From positions 30,734,501-30,798,500 of the forward strand of contig NC_037090.1 of NCBI RefSeq assembly GCF_002994745.2: a stretch of 64,000 nt of DNA. The letters run 5' to 3'. The notes below the pieces were generated by a model. The model saw only the letters and a list, made by a program, of their open reading frames with translations, was not told the DNA's origin and ran no database searches. Position numbers and translations under genes: made by a program. The stretch's first letter is position 1, and every line of letters begins with the position of its first letter. Source of the DNA: Rosa chinensis (taxonomy: Eukaryota; Streptophyta; Magnoliopsida; Rosales; Rosaceae). This document shows, one piece after another, positions 1 to 11,450 of the stretch.

Positions 1-532
1 GGGCCTGACCTCTCTTGGGCCTATTTCGATAGGTTTGAGAAGTGGGCTTAGGTCATTGGGCCGCTCCAGCTTGGGCTGGTTGAGTCTGCTACGGTTGCTT
101 TGGACAAGAAGAGCAAGACCAACCTGTTGCTGAGGTTGTTGGCTCCTGAAGAGGGCAAGGATGGTGCTGGCTCCAACCCTAAGGGGGAGGAGCTAGTATT
201 TTCCTAAATCTCTGCTATTAGACATCTGGTTACAAGCCTTGTAGAGTTATAGTAATCTCTATGTGTTGTTCTAAGATGTTTCTAGTTGTTATTTGTACCA
301 CAATGGCGTGCTGGCAAATTAGACTAGATGAATGATTTTGCCTTAGAATAGCGAGGTTGTTCTTGCTCGTTGTAGGCTTGCTTTCCGGCGAGCGTCCCTT
401 TAGACTCTAATGAGTTTAGTATTGGCTTAGATAGGTTCTCTGGAGTTTCACCGGATTCTTATGTAAGTGCATGTCAGAGCCTATATTCATGGCTTTGATA
501 TCTAATAAAATCAAATCCTTTCAGAAAAAAAA
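1..532 (+). mobile_element. 3' end of a non-LTR retrotransposon (LINE-like), truncated by the window edge
   Basis: Frame 1 reads as the C-terminal tail of an ORF up to TAA at 205-207, with one internal TAG at 49-51. The tail is charged (KKSKT, EEGKDG) like the end of a LINE ORF1, but the family is not certain. A 3' UTR of about 300 bp follows, with AATAAA at 504-509 and a short A run at 524-532. That is the usual 3' end of a LINE or retrocopy. The 5' part lies outside the window, so the second target-site duplication cannot be checked. Confidence 0.5.
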
Positions 533-769
533 TTCTTCTGTTGCTAATATCTTTTATGACCTACATAGAAACAGAAGCAAAGACAGTTTAATATCTTGCC
601 CCAAGTCATACTAGGATTTAAATTTCCCACATTAAGAATATCTCTAACAAATGAGATTGAGAACGTTTTACCAGTGATAATGTTAACTTTTGCTGAGGTA
701 GAAAACATTGTTTCAAATTGCAATGATTGATACCAGCATTATATGCGACGTATTAAGTATTAATCTCTT

Positions 770-1125
770 CACATTTGGCTAAGTTACTCTCTTATTATCA
801 TTTCTCACTTAGTTTAGTGTTTTTAGGTACATTTGAGCTTACAACGCAGGAAATGGGCTAAGAAGAGCTAGAATTGAAAGAAATGAAGGTAAGGAGGAAA
901 TGAGGTGCCGAAATGAATCAGAAATGGGAAATTAAGCTTTCACAATCTACTAGGAAAGGGAATCCCAGTTGAAGTAGAAATCCTGAGTCAACTATGAGTC
1001 AAGCTCAGAGAAATGACAGAGATGACAGGAGCAGAATCCTAGTTGGATAAGAAAACCTAATCCTGCCAGGAAAATGAAACATAATGTGACTAGGAGTCCC
1101 TGTTGAACAAGGAGAGCTCGAGAAA
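770..1125 (+). repeat. Dispersed repeat copy A, related to an inverted copy at 61.58-61.86 kb
   Basis: Several blocks here (TTATCATTTCT.ACTTAGTT, GTTTTTAGGTA, AAGGAGGAAATG, AATCCT.CCAGGAAAA, TGACTAGGA.TCC) recur in the same order on the minus strand near 61.6-61.85 kb. Order and spacing are kept, so the two are diverged copies of one family. No ORF, TIR or poly(A) identifies its class; an LTR or internal fragment of a retroelement is possible. Confidence 0.5.
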
Positions 1126-2096
1126 GTTCCAGAAGGTTCATGAATATTTTGACAAAAGAGTACTTATTAGACTAGGAAACATGTTGGCATAAGGAGTCTT
1201 AATGATACTATGATACCTGGGAAAGCTAGAAGATCCCGTGGGCTTGAAGATAACTCAAGAATGATCATGAATGTTTTAGAAGACTTTGAGAATTTCAGCA
1301 AAGGAAGAGACCTACTCCATATAGGTTTCTTTGACGTCAATCAAGGAGTCCTAATCCAATTCAGAAGATCATCTAGAAGATTCACGGTATCTTTTTTCAA
1401 ATTTTTATTTTTATTTTTATTTTTGAAGTTTCTAATAGAAAAGGATTTTTTTTTTTAAGAAAAAATTGAAAAAAAAATATTTGTCATTTTTTCTTCAAAA
1501 AATAAAAATTTCTAGTTAGAAATGCATTTTTTAGTGCTTAGATAAATATACACTTAATTTTAATGGCTTCTAATAGTAGAACTAACGACAGTGAGTTAAG
1601 CGAAAACAGATGTAAAAGTGAGTGAGTTAAGTGATATTGTTGAAAATATAGTGAGTTAAGTACTGAATGGGTCATAACTCACTGACCATTTGTGATATTT
1701 TTTGTCATGAAGTTTCTTGATACAAGCTTGGATTTGATGGAATTGTAAAGTCTAGTTTGCTACTTGGTATAATCATGTTTTCACAAATCTATGAGTACAA
1801 ATACAACTATAAACAATAATTATAGGTGTTAATTCTTTTTGAGTAAAACCAGTTTTGATTTGTTTATGTATGTTGACGAACAGTCTCTTTCTCTCTTGCT
1901 GTAGCTTTTGTCTTTATAGGTCTTAGTTTCATTTCAAAAGAAAGTTCTTTTGCAATAGATTTTAGTCTTTGTTTGAAGGGTGTTCTCCTTTATCTAATGC
2001 TTCTCTGATTTATATTGTTTGAGGGGTGCAAGCAATGGTGTGAAACTGTGAATGAGAGTATTGGAACTTGTACAGAGGGTAGTACATGCAAATTTG
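1126..2096. other. Intergenic, no gene seen
   Basis: AT-rich DNA. Around 1.57-1.68 kb the word GTGAGTTAAG recurs three to four times. The 82-codon ORF at 1210-1458 runs into poly(T) and has no recognisable domain. Confidence 0.5.
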
Positions 2097-2375
2097 CTTA
2101 ATTTAGTTTTTTTTTTTTTTTTGGTTACAAAAAGTTTAGGTGAGTGCTTGGTTACGCTACACCACCATCGCCAGGGCAAGCCTACAACCTCAACCCTAAA
2201 GGGCTTACGTGTGACACGTACCTGTCTCACAGCCCACAGGTATGGATTTCCGCAGGGGACTTACAGATTGCGAACCAATGAGGCCTGCTGGCAGCGGGGA
2301 TCAAACTCGGGTGGGGGTTCCAACACGAGGCCACCCATGCCAACTTAGCCAAACCTCGTTGGCCTTAATTTAGTT
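2097..2375 (-). mobile_element. tRNA-derived SINE with 12-bp target-site duplication
   Basis: Read on the minus strand, the body (2363 to 2109) starts with GGCCAACGAGG, has an A-box-like TGGCTAAGTTGG and a B-box-like GAGTTTGATCCC, and ends in an A run (poly(T) on the plus strand, about 2109-2122). The direct repeat CTTAATTTAGTT occurs exactly at 2097-2108 and 2364-2375. Internal Pol III boxes, a poly(A) end and a perfect TSD define a SINE. The ORFs here on both strands are incidental. Confidence 0.85.
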
Positions 2376-2859
2376 ACTTTATACTCTTGAATTTCATTAT
2401 ATTGCATGCTTATTTTATTATTGAGTTTCTCTTTTATTTTGTATATATACACTTCAACTTACTACGTTCTCCCGACTAATTTTTTTTTTTAGTTAAGAAG
2501 TTTAAGCTCACCCAAGATTTGAATTCTAGATCAGCCACTAGTTACATGCACGTTTACTTATTTGGAATGGAAATAATCATGAATCGGAGACAACTAGAAT
2601 GAGAGAAGAAAGGAATCGATATTGATTCCGGAGAAGTTGATTCCTAAACCCATCTCCCCCCTTCGTAATCAAATTCCAGAGTATTCAGGAATCGATTCCT
2701 TATAAGGAGGTGAGACCTACATTCATTCCGATTCTTTCATGTGTTAGTAAACGCTTGAATACTTTTACTCGGAATCATTTCAATTCCTTTATGTGTTAGT
2801 AAACACAAGAATAAATTTACCCCGTAATCATTCTCTCTCATTCCCAGTAAGCAAACATG
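2376..2859. other. Intergenic, no gene seen
   Basis: AT-rich with short poly(T). The words ATTCC and GAATC recur around 2.6-2.85 kb (for example CATTCCGATTC and GTGTTAGTAAACAC), suggesting an old unclassified MITE-like repeat. Boundaries were not resolved. Confidence 0.4.
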
Positions 2860-3257
2860 CCCTGAGGTAAGGGTCGTCAACGGGCCGGGCCGGGCCATGG
2901 CGGGCTTGGGCCTGGCCTGGCCGGGCAGAGCTTTATTAAAAATCAAAGGATCCAAGCCAGTCCATATAAAGCGGGCCTTGCGGGCTTTTTTGGGCCGGGC
3001 CTTGCGGGCTTTATTTATAAATAAATATTTAAAGACACAAGTTTTTTTTTTTTTTTTTTAATCAAGCTTTGGAAATTCGATGGATAATGATTAAATACAA
3101 CCGAAGATAACAGATCTATATAACTATATTGTACCAAAAAAATCTATATTTATATATAGATACTAATTTATTGATAAATAAATTTTTAAAGACACTAATT
3201 TTTTATAAATCTATATTTATACATCATACACTCCAAAGAGCTACATATAGCAATTCA

Positions 3258-4770
3258 AAGAAAATGAGAAACCGACCGTTGGATGAGTTTATTACAATAA
3301 ATTATGAGTGTGGTAAAAAATTTAGCCAATTTCACCATATTTTCGAATCCGATCGGATTGGTCAACCGTAGTCACTTATATGTTTTATTGGTTGACCGAT
3401 GGCGTGGTAACCGCGAAATGTGCTTATTTTTTCACATCACGTTTGTATATATTCCATCGATGGATGTGCGTGGACATAAGATAAAAAAAATTAATTTTAA
3501 TTACAAACACATTGGACTATACCAATTTTATTCCTAAAGTTATATGACTTATACATTGCATTTAAATTGTTTAGGTTCATTCTAAAGCAACCATGAAGTG
3601 GAAAATGAATTCGGAGAAACCAACCGCTTGATGGAGAGATTGTAATGTTTTATGGTGGTTGTAGAAAATCCAGCCAATTTGGTTCTTGTTTCGAATTCGA
3701 TCAACTAGGTCAAACGTAGTTACTCTTATAAACCTATATTTATATTTCATACACTCCAAAGGGCAACCCCTATCAATTCAAAGAAAATGGAAAAACCGAC
3801 CGTTGGATGAGTTTATTACAATAAATTATGAGTGTGGTAAAAAATTTATCCAATTTCTCCATATTTTCAAATCCGATCGGATTGGTCAACCGTAGTCACT
3901 TATATATTTTATTGGTTGACCGATGCCGTGACAACCGCGAAACGTGCTTATTTTTTCACATCACGTTTGTATATATTCCATCAATGGATGTGCGTGGACA
4001 TAAGATAAAAAAAATTAATTTTAATTACAAACACATTGTTGGACTATACTAATTTTATTCCTAAAGTTGTATGACTTATACATTGCATTTAAATTGTTTA
4101 GGTTCATTCTAAAGCAACCATGAAGTAGAAAATGAATTCGGAGAAACCAACCGCTCGATGGAGAGATTGTAATGTTTTATGGTGGTTGTAGAAAATCCAG
4201 CCAATTTGGTTCTCGTTTCGAATTCGATCAACTAGATCAAACGTAGTTACTCTTATAAACCTATATTTATATATCATACACTCCAAAGAGCAACCCCTAT
4301 CAATTTAAAGAAAATGGAAAAACCGACCGTTGGATGAGTTTATTACAATAAATTATGAGTGTGGTAAAAAATTTAGCCAATTTCACAATATTTTCGAATC
4401 CGATCGGATTGGTCAACCGTAGTCACTTATATGTTTTATTGGTTGACCGATGCCGTGACAACCGCGAAACGTGCTTATTTTTTCACATCACGTTTGTATA
4501 TATTCCATCAATGGATGTGCGTGGACATAAGATAAAAAAAAATTAATTTTAATTACAAACACATTGGTCTATACCAATTTTATTCCTATAATTGTATGAC
4601 TTATACATTGCATTTAAATTGTTTAGGTTCATTTTAAAGCAACCATGAAGTAGAAAATGAATTCGGAGAAATCAACCGCTCGATGGAGATATTGTAATGT
4701 TTTATGGTGGTTGTAGAAAATCCAGCCAATTTGGTTCTCGTTTCGAATTCGATCAACTAGGTCAAACGCA
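3258..4770. repeat. Tandem array of about 525-bp units, each a dimer of two diverged ~260-bp halves
   Basis: Three units begin with AAGAAAATG near 3258, 3781 and 4308 (spacing 523 and 527 bp); the third is incomplete. A flank before 3258 matches a unit end (CATACACTCCAAAG). Within a unit, the block from AACCGACCGTTGGATG to CAACCGTAGTCACTTA is matched by a second, diverged block from AACCAACCGCT.GATGG to CAAACGTAGTTACTCTTA, so each unit is itself a duplicated monomer. Short ORFs repeated per unit follow from the repeat and are not considered genes. Confidence 0.8.
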
Positions 4771-4874
4771 GTTACATTTCACCATATTTTCGAATCCAAT
4801 CGGATTGGTGAACCGATATGTAGAATATATATATGCACATTAGCACATATTTTATATAGAAGTATAAGAAGTTC

Positions 4875-4895
4875 CACACACACACACACATATAT

Positions 4896-4939
<44 letters not shown>

Positions 4940-4996
4940 ACACACGCGCGCGCGCACACACACACACACACATATATCTATATATATATATATATT
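4875..4996. repeat. Compound microsatellite (CA)n(TA)n(CA/CG)n(TA)n
   Basis: Alternating CA, TA, CACG and TA tracts. The tyrosine/isoleucine and cysteine/valine ORFs over it are artefacts of the repeat. Confidence 0.9.
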
Positions 4997-5272
4997 TATT
5001 ATGCGGTAATGCATATATATCTTTTCTATTTATATACATTTGGAAGCTTTACATAGAGAAGTTTTAAGGGATTTTGCCCATTTACCCCATTTCTAGGGAT
5101 TTTTTTCCCACTTACCCCATTAAGTTTTTTTAATTCTCTCTTACCCAATACACTCTAAGGGAGTATTCCCTAATACCTTTTTTTTTGTTTTAAATTTTTT
5201 TTTAATACCATTTTACCCTTACCCCCTTGTTACTTAGAGAGAGAGAGAGAGAAAATAGAAGAGAGAGAAACC

Positions 5273-5452
5273 ATGGGAGACTTCACCGGAGCCCGTCACC
5301 GGCCGCCGGAATCAGGTCACCGGCCGCCGGATTCCGGTCACCGGCCGCCGGATTCCGGTCACCGGCCGCCGGATTCCGGCCAACTTTCGCCGGAATCCGA
5401 CGACCGGTCGCCGGATTCCGGTCACCTACTGCCGCCCACCGGGATTTGCTAA
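5273..5452 (+). CDS. Short ORF of heptad repeats (59 aa), possible captured gene fragment
   Basis: The ATG at 5273 follows a GA-rich leader. The ORF encodes repeated HRPPDSG heptads (21-bp DNA repeat GTCACCGGCCGCCGGATTCCG), decays into QLSPESD and DRSPDSG, then stops at TAA 5450-5452. There is no known domain. It lies inside the MULE-like element. Low-complexity coding or simple repeat slippage in captured DNA are both possible. Confidence 0.25.
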   Translation: MGDFTGARHRPPESGHRPPDSGHRPPDSGHRPPDSGQLSPESDDRSPDSGHLLPPTGIC

Positions 5453-5477
5453 AAATCTCACCGGAAAGTTTTTTTGC

Positions 5478-6002
5478 CCCCAATAGACATCTATTGCCCC
5501 CTAGTAGATGGGCAATAAACCTCTATTGCCCCCCAATAGACGTCTATTGCCCCCTAATAGACGACTATCAGCCATGTATTGCCCCCCAATAGACGACTAT
5601 CAACCATGTATTGCCCCCCAATAGAAGCCTATTGCCCCCCAATAGGACTTTCAGTTGCCAAAATGGGAACTAATCTCCCTAAATTTAGACAAATAAAACT
5701 TTGATTACAGAAAAAAAAAACAAGGAGATTACATCAATTCAAAACGTCTATTGCCCCCCAATAGCCGTCTATTGCCCCCCAATAGAACTTTCGATAGCCA
5801 AAATGAGAACTAATCTTCCTAAAATTAGATAAATAAAACTTTGATTAAGCAAAAAAACGAGTAGATTACATTAATTCAAATGTCTATTGCTCCCCAATAG
5901 ACGTCTATTGGGGAGCAATAGAATATTATTTTTCCTGTTTTCTTTCCTTTCGGGCCTTCTATTGCAAAATAGAAGTAGCACCATTTTGATTTGCCCCCAA
6001 TA
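5478..6002. repeat. Array of palindromic CTATTG-CCCCC-CAATAG motifs in a duplicated segment
   Basis: The inverted motif CTATTGCCCCCCAATAG, with variants of the C run, occurs repeatedly at 5479-5660, 5747-5787 and 5881-5922, often joined by ACGT (CAATAGACGTCTATTG). Two ~110-bp copies of a segment containing GCCAAAATG.GAACTAATC and AATAAAACTTTGATTA lie at about 5655-5745 and 5790-5885. Every motif can form a CTATTG/CAATAG stem with a C-rich loop. Confidence 0.75.
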
Positions 6003-6873
6003 CAACTTTTTTTTCTTTTTTTTTTCCTTTCCTTCTCGGATTTCTTCCCACAGTTTACAAAAAAAAAAAAAAAGATTTGGGCACCCAGAGAATGCTCTGG
6101 GCACCTAAGACCAGAGCACCCTCAGGCGACAAACCTGCCGGCGTCGGACTTGGTGGGCTACTGCTCGATGAGAACATCGCTGACGACTCTGAAGGAGTTT
6201 CAGACGAAGGAATGCTCGAGGAAGATGCTTTGGGCACCCAATCATCTTTGGCTGTCGAAGGCGAAACCATCTGAAACCGGAATCGGAATCTTCCGGTGAG
6301 AGATGTTGTGCTTCTGCCCATGTTTCGAAGACAACCACTAGTCCACCACCGGACTTCTGACGACGTGGACCGGTCATGCTCATCTCCTCGACCTAAATCC
6401 TGTTTCGACGCCGAGCCGGAGTTAGAGATCAGAGAGAGAGAAAGACTGGAGGTGGAGATCGGGGAAAGAGACAGAAGAGAGAGAGAGATCTGAGGCAGAG
6501 ATCGGGGAAGAGAGACAGAAGAACGACGTCGTTGACAGAGGAAGAGTGTCGAACTCAGAGAGAGAGAGCACCGAACTCCAGCTTGAACTCCGGACCCGAC
6601 CCGGACTCAGACTCGAACTCCGGCTGCTGCTCTAGCATTAATCCAGTTCCTCTCCGACTCGGAAGCAAACGCCACAACCGGAGCTTCTTCGTCGTATGCA
6701 ATCGACGTCGTCTTCCGCCCATGAAGGATCCGGTGAGTGGTGGATCTCTCTCCGATTCCTCGTCGTGCCGGACTTGATAACGACAGCCTGCAGCGCCATC
6801 GATGATCGAGTACTCACCGGAGCCTCCGTCGTGGAGCTCGCCGGGCTCGGACGCGTCAGGTTCGGAATTCGAG

Positions 6874-6977
<104 letters not shown>

Positions 6978-7168
6978 CAGTTTTAGGAGAGCTGTGCTCA
7001 TCGTGGAGACAGAGAGGAGAGGTAGTGCTGCCATTGTGTAATTTTTTAATTTTTAGTGGGTAAAATCGTCTTTTTAATCTGTTTTTGGGTTAGTGAGAAC
7101 AATTTTTTGTTGGTGGTGTAAGTGGGCTAAAATTAGCCTATTTTGGGGCTGTTGGTCAAGGACCCAAG

Positions 7169-7989
7169 TTTTAAATACACACCCCTAATTACTTAATACA
7201 CACTCCTTACTCAATACACCAACCATTTAATTTCTCATTCTAATATTTTACTAAATACACAACCTAAATTACCTAAAATATCCTTAACCTAAAAAACCAT
7301 GAAATACACTATTATTTAACTACATTAAGGCTACTATTTAATTTGATTAGTATATATTAACATATTAGTATTTTATAATTGACCATATTAATTACTTGTG
7401 TTAGTTATTGAGAAATCCATAAGGAATTATTATTGTTCCCTTCAAATAGATGCTTAGAAATAGGTTTTGTATTATTTAAGTTCTCATCCACCAAACACCA
7501 TATTGATTAAGTATAAAATTTTGAGTCGAACATTCAACCAAGACTGTATCAGTGTTTCTCCACAATGGCGGAACTACGAAATTGTCATTGGATGGTCAAA
7601 CAAATTAACAATTACAAAATTTTATACCTGTGATTTTTTTATATTAGATTATAAATTGACTAATCATAACTTTTAGAAAAGAAAAAAAAAACTAAAAGTG
7701 GGAGTAAAGAAATTTGTTTTAAAAACATTTAATGCCATTGATTTTGTAAATGATATGGTTTCTCACCCCATTTAATTACAATTTATTTAAGGAAAATTTA
7801 AATTAGATAGTTTCTAACTTTATTCTTGTTTATAATTATAGAATCATATAAGGAATATATGATTATTATTATTATTTTTCTTCTAATATATAGATGTCTA
7901 TTTTGGTCATTTAATCTACCTATAAAATCTTATTTGAAATATAAAATAATAGGGATGTGTATTAAGTAGTTTGGGGTGTGTATTTAAAA
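7169..7989. mobile_element. Small TIR element (MITE-like), 821 bp
   Basis: The left end TTTTAAATACACACCCC followed by CTTAATACACA is matched in inverted orientation at 7953-7989 (TGTGTATTAAG, then GGGGTGTGTATTTAAAA). TIRs are about 37 bp with a few mismatches. No coding capacity. No clear TSD, so the superfamily is unassigned. Confidence 0.6.
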
Positions 7990-8110
7990 TTTCTCCTTTA
8001 CATATTGCAAAAAAGAATAGCAAGCTCAAGGAGAAGAAGATAGTAACAGAAGGCCCAACTAGCCATTTTTTCTCACTGATTCTACAACCTTCCATATATA
8101 TGTTTATAAA

Positions 8111-8118
8111 CACACACC

Positions 8119-8172
<54 letters not shown>

Positions 8173-8181
8173 AACACACAC

Positions 8182-8229
<48 letters not shown>

Positions 8230-8243
8230 CACACACACACACA
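8111..8243. repeat. Compound (CA)n(TA)n(CA)n microsatellite
   Basis: (CA)n to about 8168, (TA)n at about 8186-8228, then (CA)n. The solo LTR at 8245 was inserted in this repeat, which resumes after 10906. Confidence 0.95.
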
Positions 8244-10911
8244 TTGTCACGCCCCTGATTTTACACACATGAAAATCGATATATATAATCTCATAATTAT
8301 ACATGCGTGAACGTTCAGTCATCAATACAAAATACCTGGAATCTTTTTCCCTTAACTTACACACATATTGATGCCCTGAACCCTCAAAGTTATTATACCC
8401 CCGCTCCATAGAGTTATATATTACACAAGCTTACGAATTAAATTGTCAACAACAAGATAAAACGTAAATGCTCCTCAGAGCTCACTACAACGGAAGTCCA
8501 AATAACTGTAAAGTCACAAAATTTGCTTCCTACCGTTTAGCTGTAAGTATGCAACCCTAACTTCACCCACGATTTTCCTGACCTGCAGGATTAACCCCTA
8601 CACCGTTTGAATGGTGCACCGGGTTGCCACACAACAAACCCGGTAAGCTTTTGCAAGCCCGTATGAGTAACTCAAACCACACACAACTCACACCAATCAC
8701 GAGAATAACTCACACAAATCACGTTTAAATCAATAAACAAAGCACGAGATAAACTCACTCAAATCACGTTTAAATCAATAAACAAAGCACGAGATAAACT
8801 CACTCAAATCACGAGATAAACTCACACGTTTAAATGAATAAACAAACGCGTTTCAATCAAGAAACAAAGCACGAGATAAACTCACTCAAATCACGTTTAA
8901 ATCAATAAACAAGCACGGGATAAACTCACTCAAATCACGTTTAAATCAATAAACAAAGCACGAGATAAACTCACTCAAATCACGAGATAAACTCACACGT
9001 TTAAATGAATAAACAAACGCGTTTCAATCAAGAAACAAAGCACGAGATAAACTCACTCAAATCACGTTTAAATCAATAAACAAGCACGGCGGACAGACTA
9101 GAGCTCTAACTGATCGTATTCACTAACCCGGCCAAAGGCGTGAAGTCCCGATTTTTCCACCCACGATCCTCAACTCGTAAGTTTTTGGACCCGCGGTATA
9201 AATACCAAAACATTAAAGGAGTCACAGTGGACCCAAAATGTTACACGAATCTAAAATGAAAGATTCCCCGTAATTGATCCCTATTAATTACTCCCGGTAA
9301 AAACCCATATTTAAATAAATCACCCGCGAACTAAAATGTTCCTCAAATACACGAATCTCAACGCTTTTCAAAACAAAACGAAATCAACATTTCCACAATC
9401 ATTTGTTTTCCAAAAGCCACAACCCAAAACAATAAAAAGCATCATTTCATGCATATTGTTTCAAAATCCACAAACCACCAAAACACATATATTTCACGTA
9501 AATATATATATACGTAGTCATCCGCTCAGGAATGCCTACTAATACCAACTATAGTTTGCAGTTTACTAAATAACTCTAAAAACGATAAAGGTAAGCCCGT
9601 TCGTGAATGAACTTCGTGAGATTACTCACCTCAGAATCCCGCTGCGTCTTCTATATAGAACCGAACTAACACTATCACCAACAACTCGTCCAATTCACCT
9701 TTTAGAAGCACCTATTCACCAATGATCTCAAATCAGTAACGATTCATAACTAATTTAAGTCCGAAACCCCTGTTTTGAACTAAAATCCCCATAGTGGCGC
9801 CAATCGAGGCAAAACCACATCCGAGACCTCCCAAAGTCTCCGGAATATGTCCACGATCGATGTGACCAAACCACAAGTCGATCGGTATGAAACTGCAAAA
9901 ATCATAACAATTCCAAACGAACTCCAAAATTTGCATATTATATATCGAAACGCTCGTATCGACGAGTAGAAGACATATAATACCAGAAACAGTCCCATAC
10001 ATGGCTGGAACATCGCCGGAACGCCGCCACAGGCCCGCCGCCGGCCAAAACTCAATATTTCACAAAACTCCCAACATCAAAGTTCTTCATCTAAGCATGC
10101 TTGTGAATATTCATAACTAGCTCGAAGTCAGAAAACAAGCTTAAGGGATCGAAAACTACCTCACAAGCCGTGAACAGTAATCCCAACTGAGTTGATCCAA
10201 GTTTCACGTGAATCGATCCAAATAACCACCAAGGATCGATCAACGAGGCTGCTCTGAGCTCAACCAAGAAGACTTGAAGCCTCGCCGACGTCGGAACAAG
10301 GAATTCCGATCGGGTCCGAAAACACCAACCTGCACCGCCTTGCAGCGCCGCCGTGGAGGAGAATCGGCGCTAGAGGACACCAGAGGGACGACCAGACGGA
10401 GGAGACGATCATATCTGGAAAGTTTCGTCGCCGGAGACCGCAGCAGTTCGCCGGAAAAGTCGGGTCGGATCGTCCGGGTTCGGGTCGGGTCAGCCGGATA
10501 ATTTCGATTCTGAAGGTGCGAACGAGAGAGAAGAGAGAGGAAGGAAATAGTTTCCGGAAAAGGAAATTATGAAAATAGTAAGTTTCTCCTTCGGGAAACT
10601 TCTATTTATACCAAAATGGAAATTTCTTCCAATGGCCATAACTTTCTCATACGAACTCCGATTCTCGCGTTCCACATATCCACGAACTCGTCTCGACGCG
10701 CTCTACAACTTTCGTGAAGGAAGTTTTCGGAGAATCACAACGAATAAAAAGTCAACCTTTGCAAAACCCCCTAAAGTCATACTTTTCAAATAGAAATTCG
10801 TCCGAAACGCTTCCGCTCCATCCACGAGCCACAAAACCGTCCAACAACCATAAATTAGATTCCGGAAAATCCTCGGAAAATAAATACGAATTTCTGGGGC
10901 ATCACACACAT
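8240..10911. mobile_element. Solo LTR, 2662 bp, with 5-bp TSD CACAT
   Basis: The LTR spans 8245-10906, starting TGTCACGCCCC and ending GGGGCATCACA, i.e. TG...CA ends within an imperfect inverted repeat. CACAT flanks it at 8240-8244 and 10907-10911. No internal retroviral genes, PBS or PPT adjoin it, so it is a single LTR left by LTR-LTR recombination. The size and ends resemble long Ty3/Gypsy LTRs (Tekay-like ends), an inference. ORFs inside, such as those at 9733-10055 and 10274-10501, match nothing recognised. Confidence 0.8.
8690..9092. repeat. Tandem repeats (45-bp unit, 171-bp higher-order unit) inside the solo LTR
   Basis: The ~45-bp unit contains CACGTTTAAATCAATAAAC, AAAGCACGAG and ATAAACTCACTCAAAT. 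Blocks starting at 8767 and 8938 are near-identical over 171 bp, each holding a variant unit (CACACGTTTAAATGAATAAAC, AACGCGTTTCAATC). This is a two-level tandem structure. Confidence 0.85.
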
Positions 10912-11028
10912 ATATAAACACACACACAAATATATATCCATATGTGTCTATATATATATATATTTATAAACACACACATATCTACATATATATATAAACA
11001 CACACACACACACACACATATATATAAT
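10912..11028. repeat. Microsatellite tract (TA/CA), continuation of the 8.1-kb repeat
   Basis: Alternating ATATAT and ACACAC tracts directly after the solo LTR and its TSD; the original locus was one long microsatellite. Confidence 0.9.
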
Positions 11029-11450
11029 ATTTTATGGGCTTTTACGGGCCGGGCCTAGCGGACTTTTTCTGGCCTGGCCTAGCGGGCCTTTGGCGGGCCT
11101 GGCCGGGTTTTTGCGGGCTTTTTGCTGGCCGGCCCACTACCCACCGAGTCGGGCTTTTTAAAGGGTCGGGCCTGGCTTTTAGCCCTCAGGGCCAGCGGGC
11201 CTCCATCGGTCCACTTGATCCGCGGGCTTTTTGATGAGGCCTACCCTGAGGGGTATTGAAAAGTTCCCAACATACATTCTCATTCCCCTTACCACTTGGA
11301 CTAACCTCAAGGTTGTGCTAGCTACGTATCCCATCTAATAAATTGGGTGAGTTTAGGTTTGCATTCTCTGACATATTTATTAATTGGGGTTTGCATTCTC
11401 TGACATGTTTAATATTATAACATGATTTGAACCCACCATGACATAATCCA

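Noticed and set aside
5478..6002. Regularly recurring short palindromes, superficially CRISPR-like
   Set aside because: Spacing is irregular, the 'spacers' include tandem duplicates, the setting is a plant transposon and no cas genes exist.
7916..8409. Cys/Val and Tyr/Ile ORFs near 8.1-8.4 kb
   Set aside because: They translate (CA)n and (TA)n microsatellites.
9733..10055. Two 90-codon minus-strand ORFs in the solo LTR
   Set aside because: They overlap each other in different frames, lack known domains and sit inside an LTR; probably chance frames.
10274..10501. GC-rich, Arg-rich plus-strand ORF
   Set aside because: It lies within the solo LTR and has low-complexity composition; no support as a gene.
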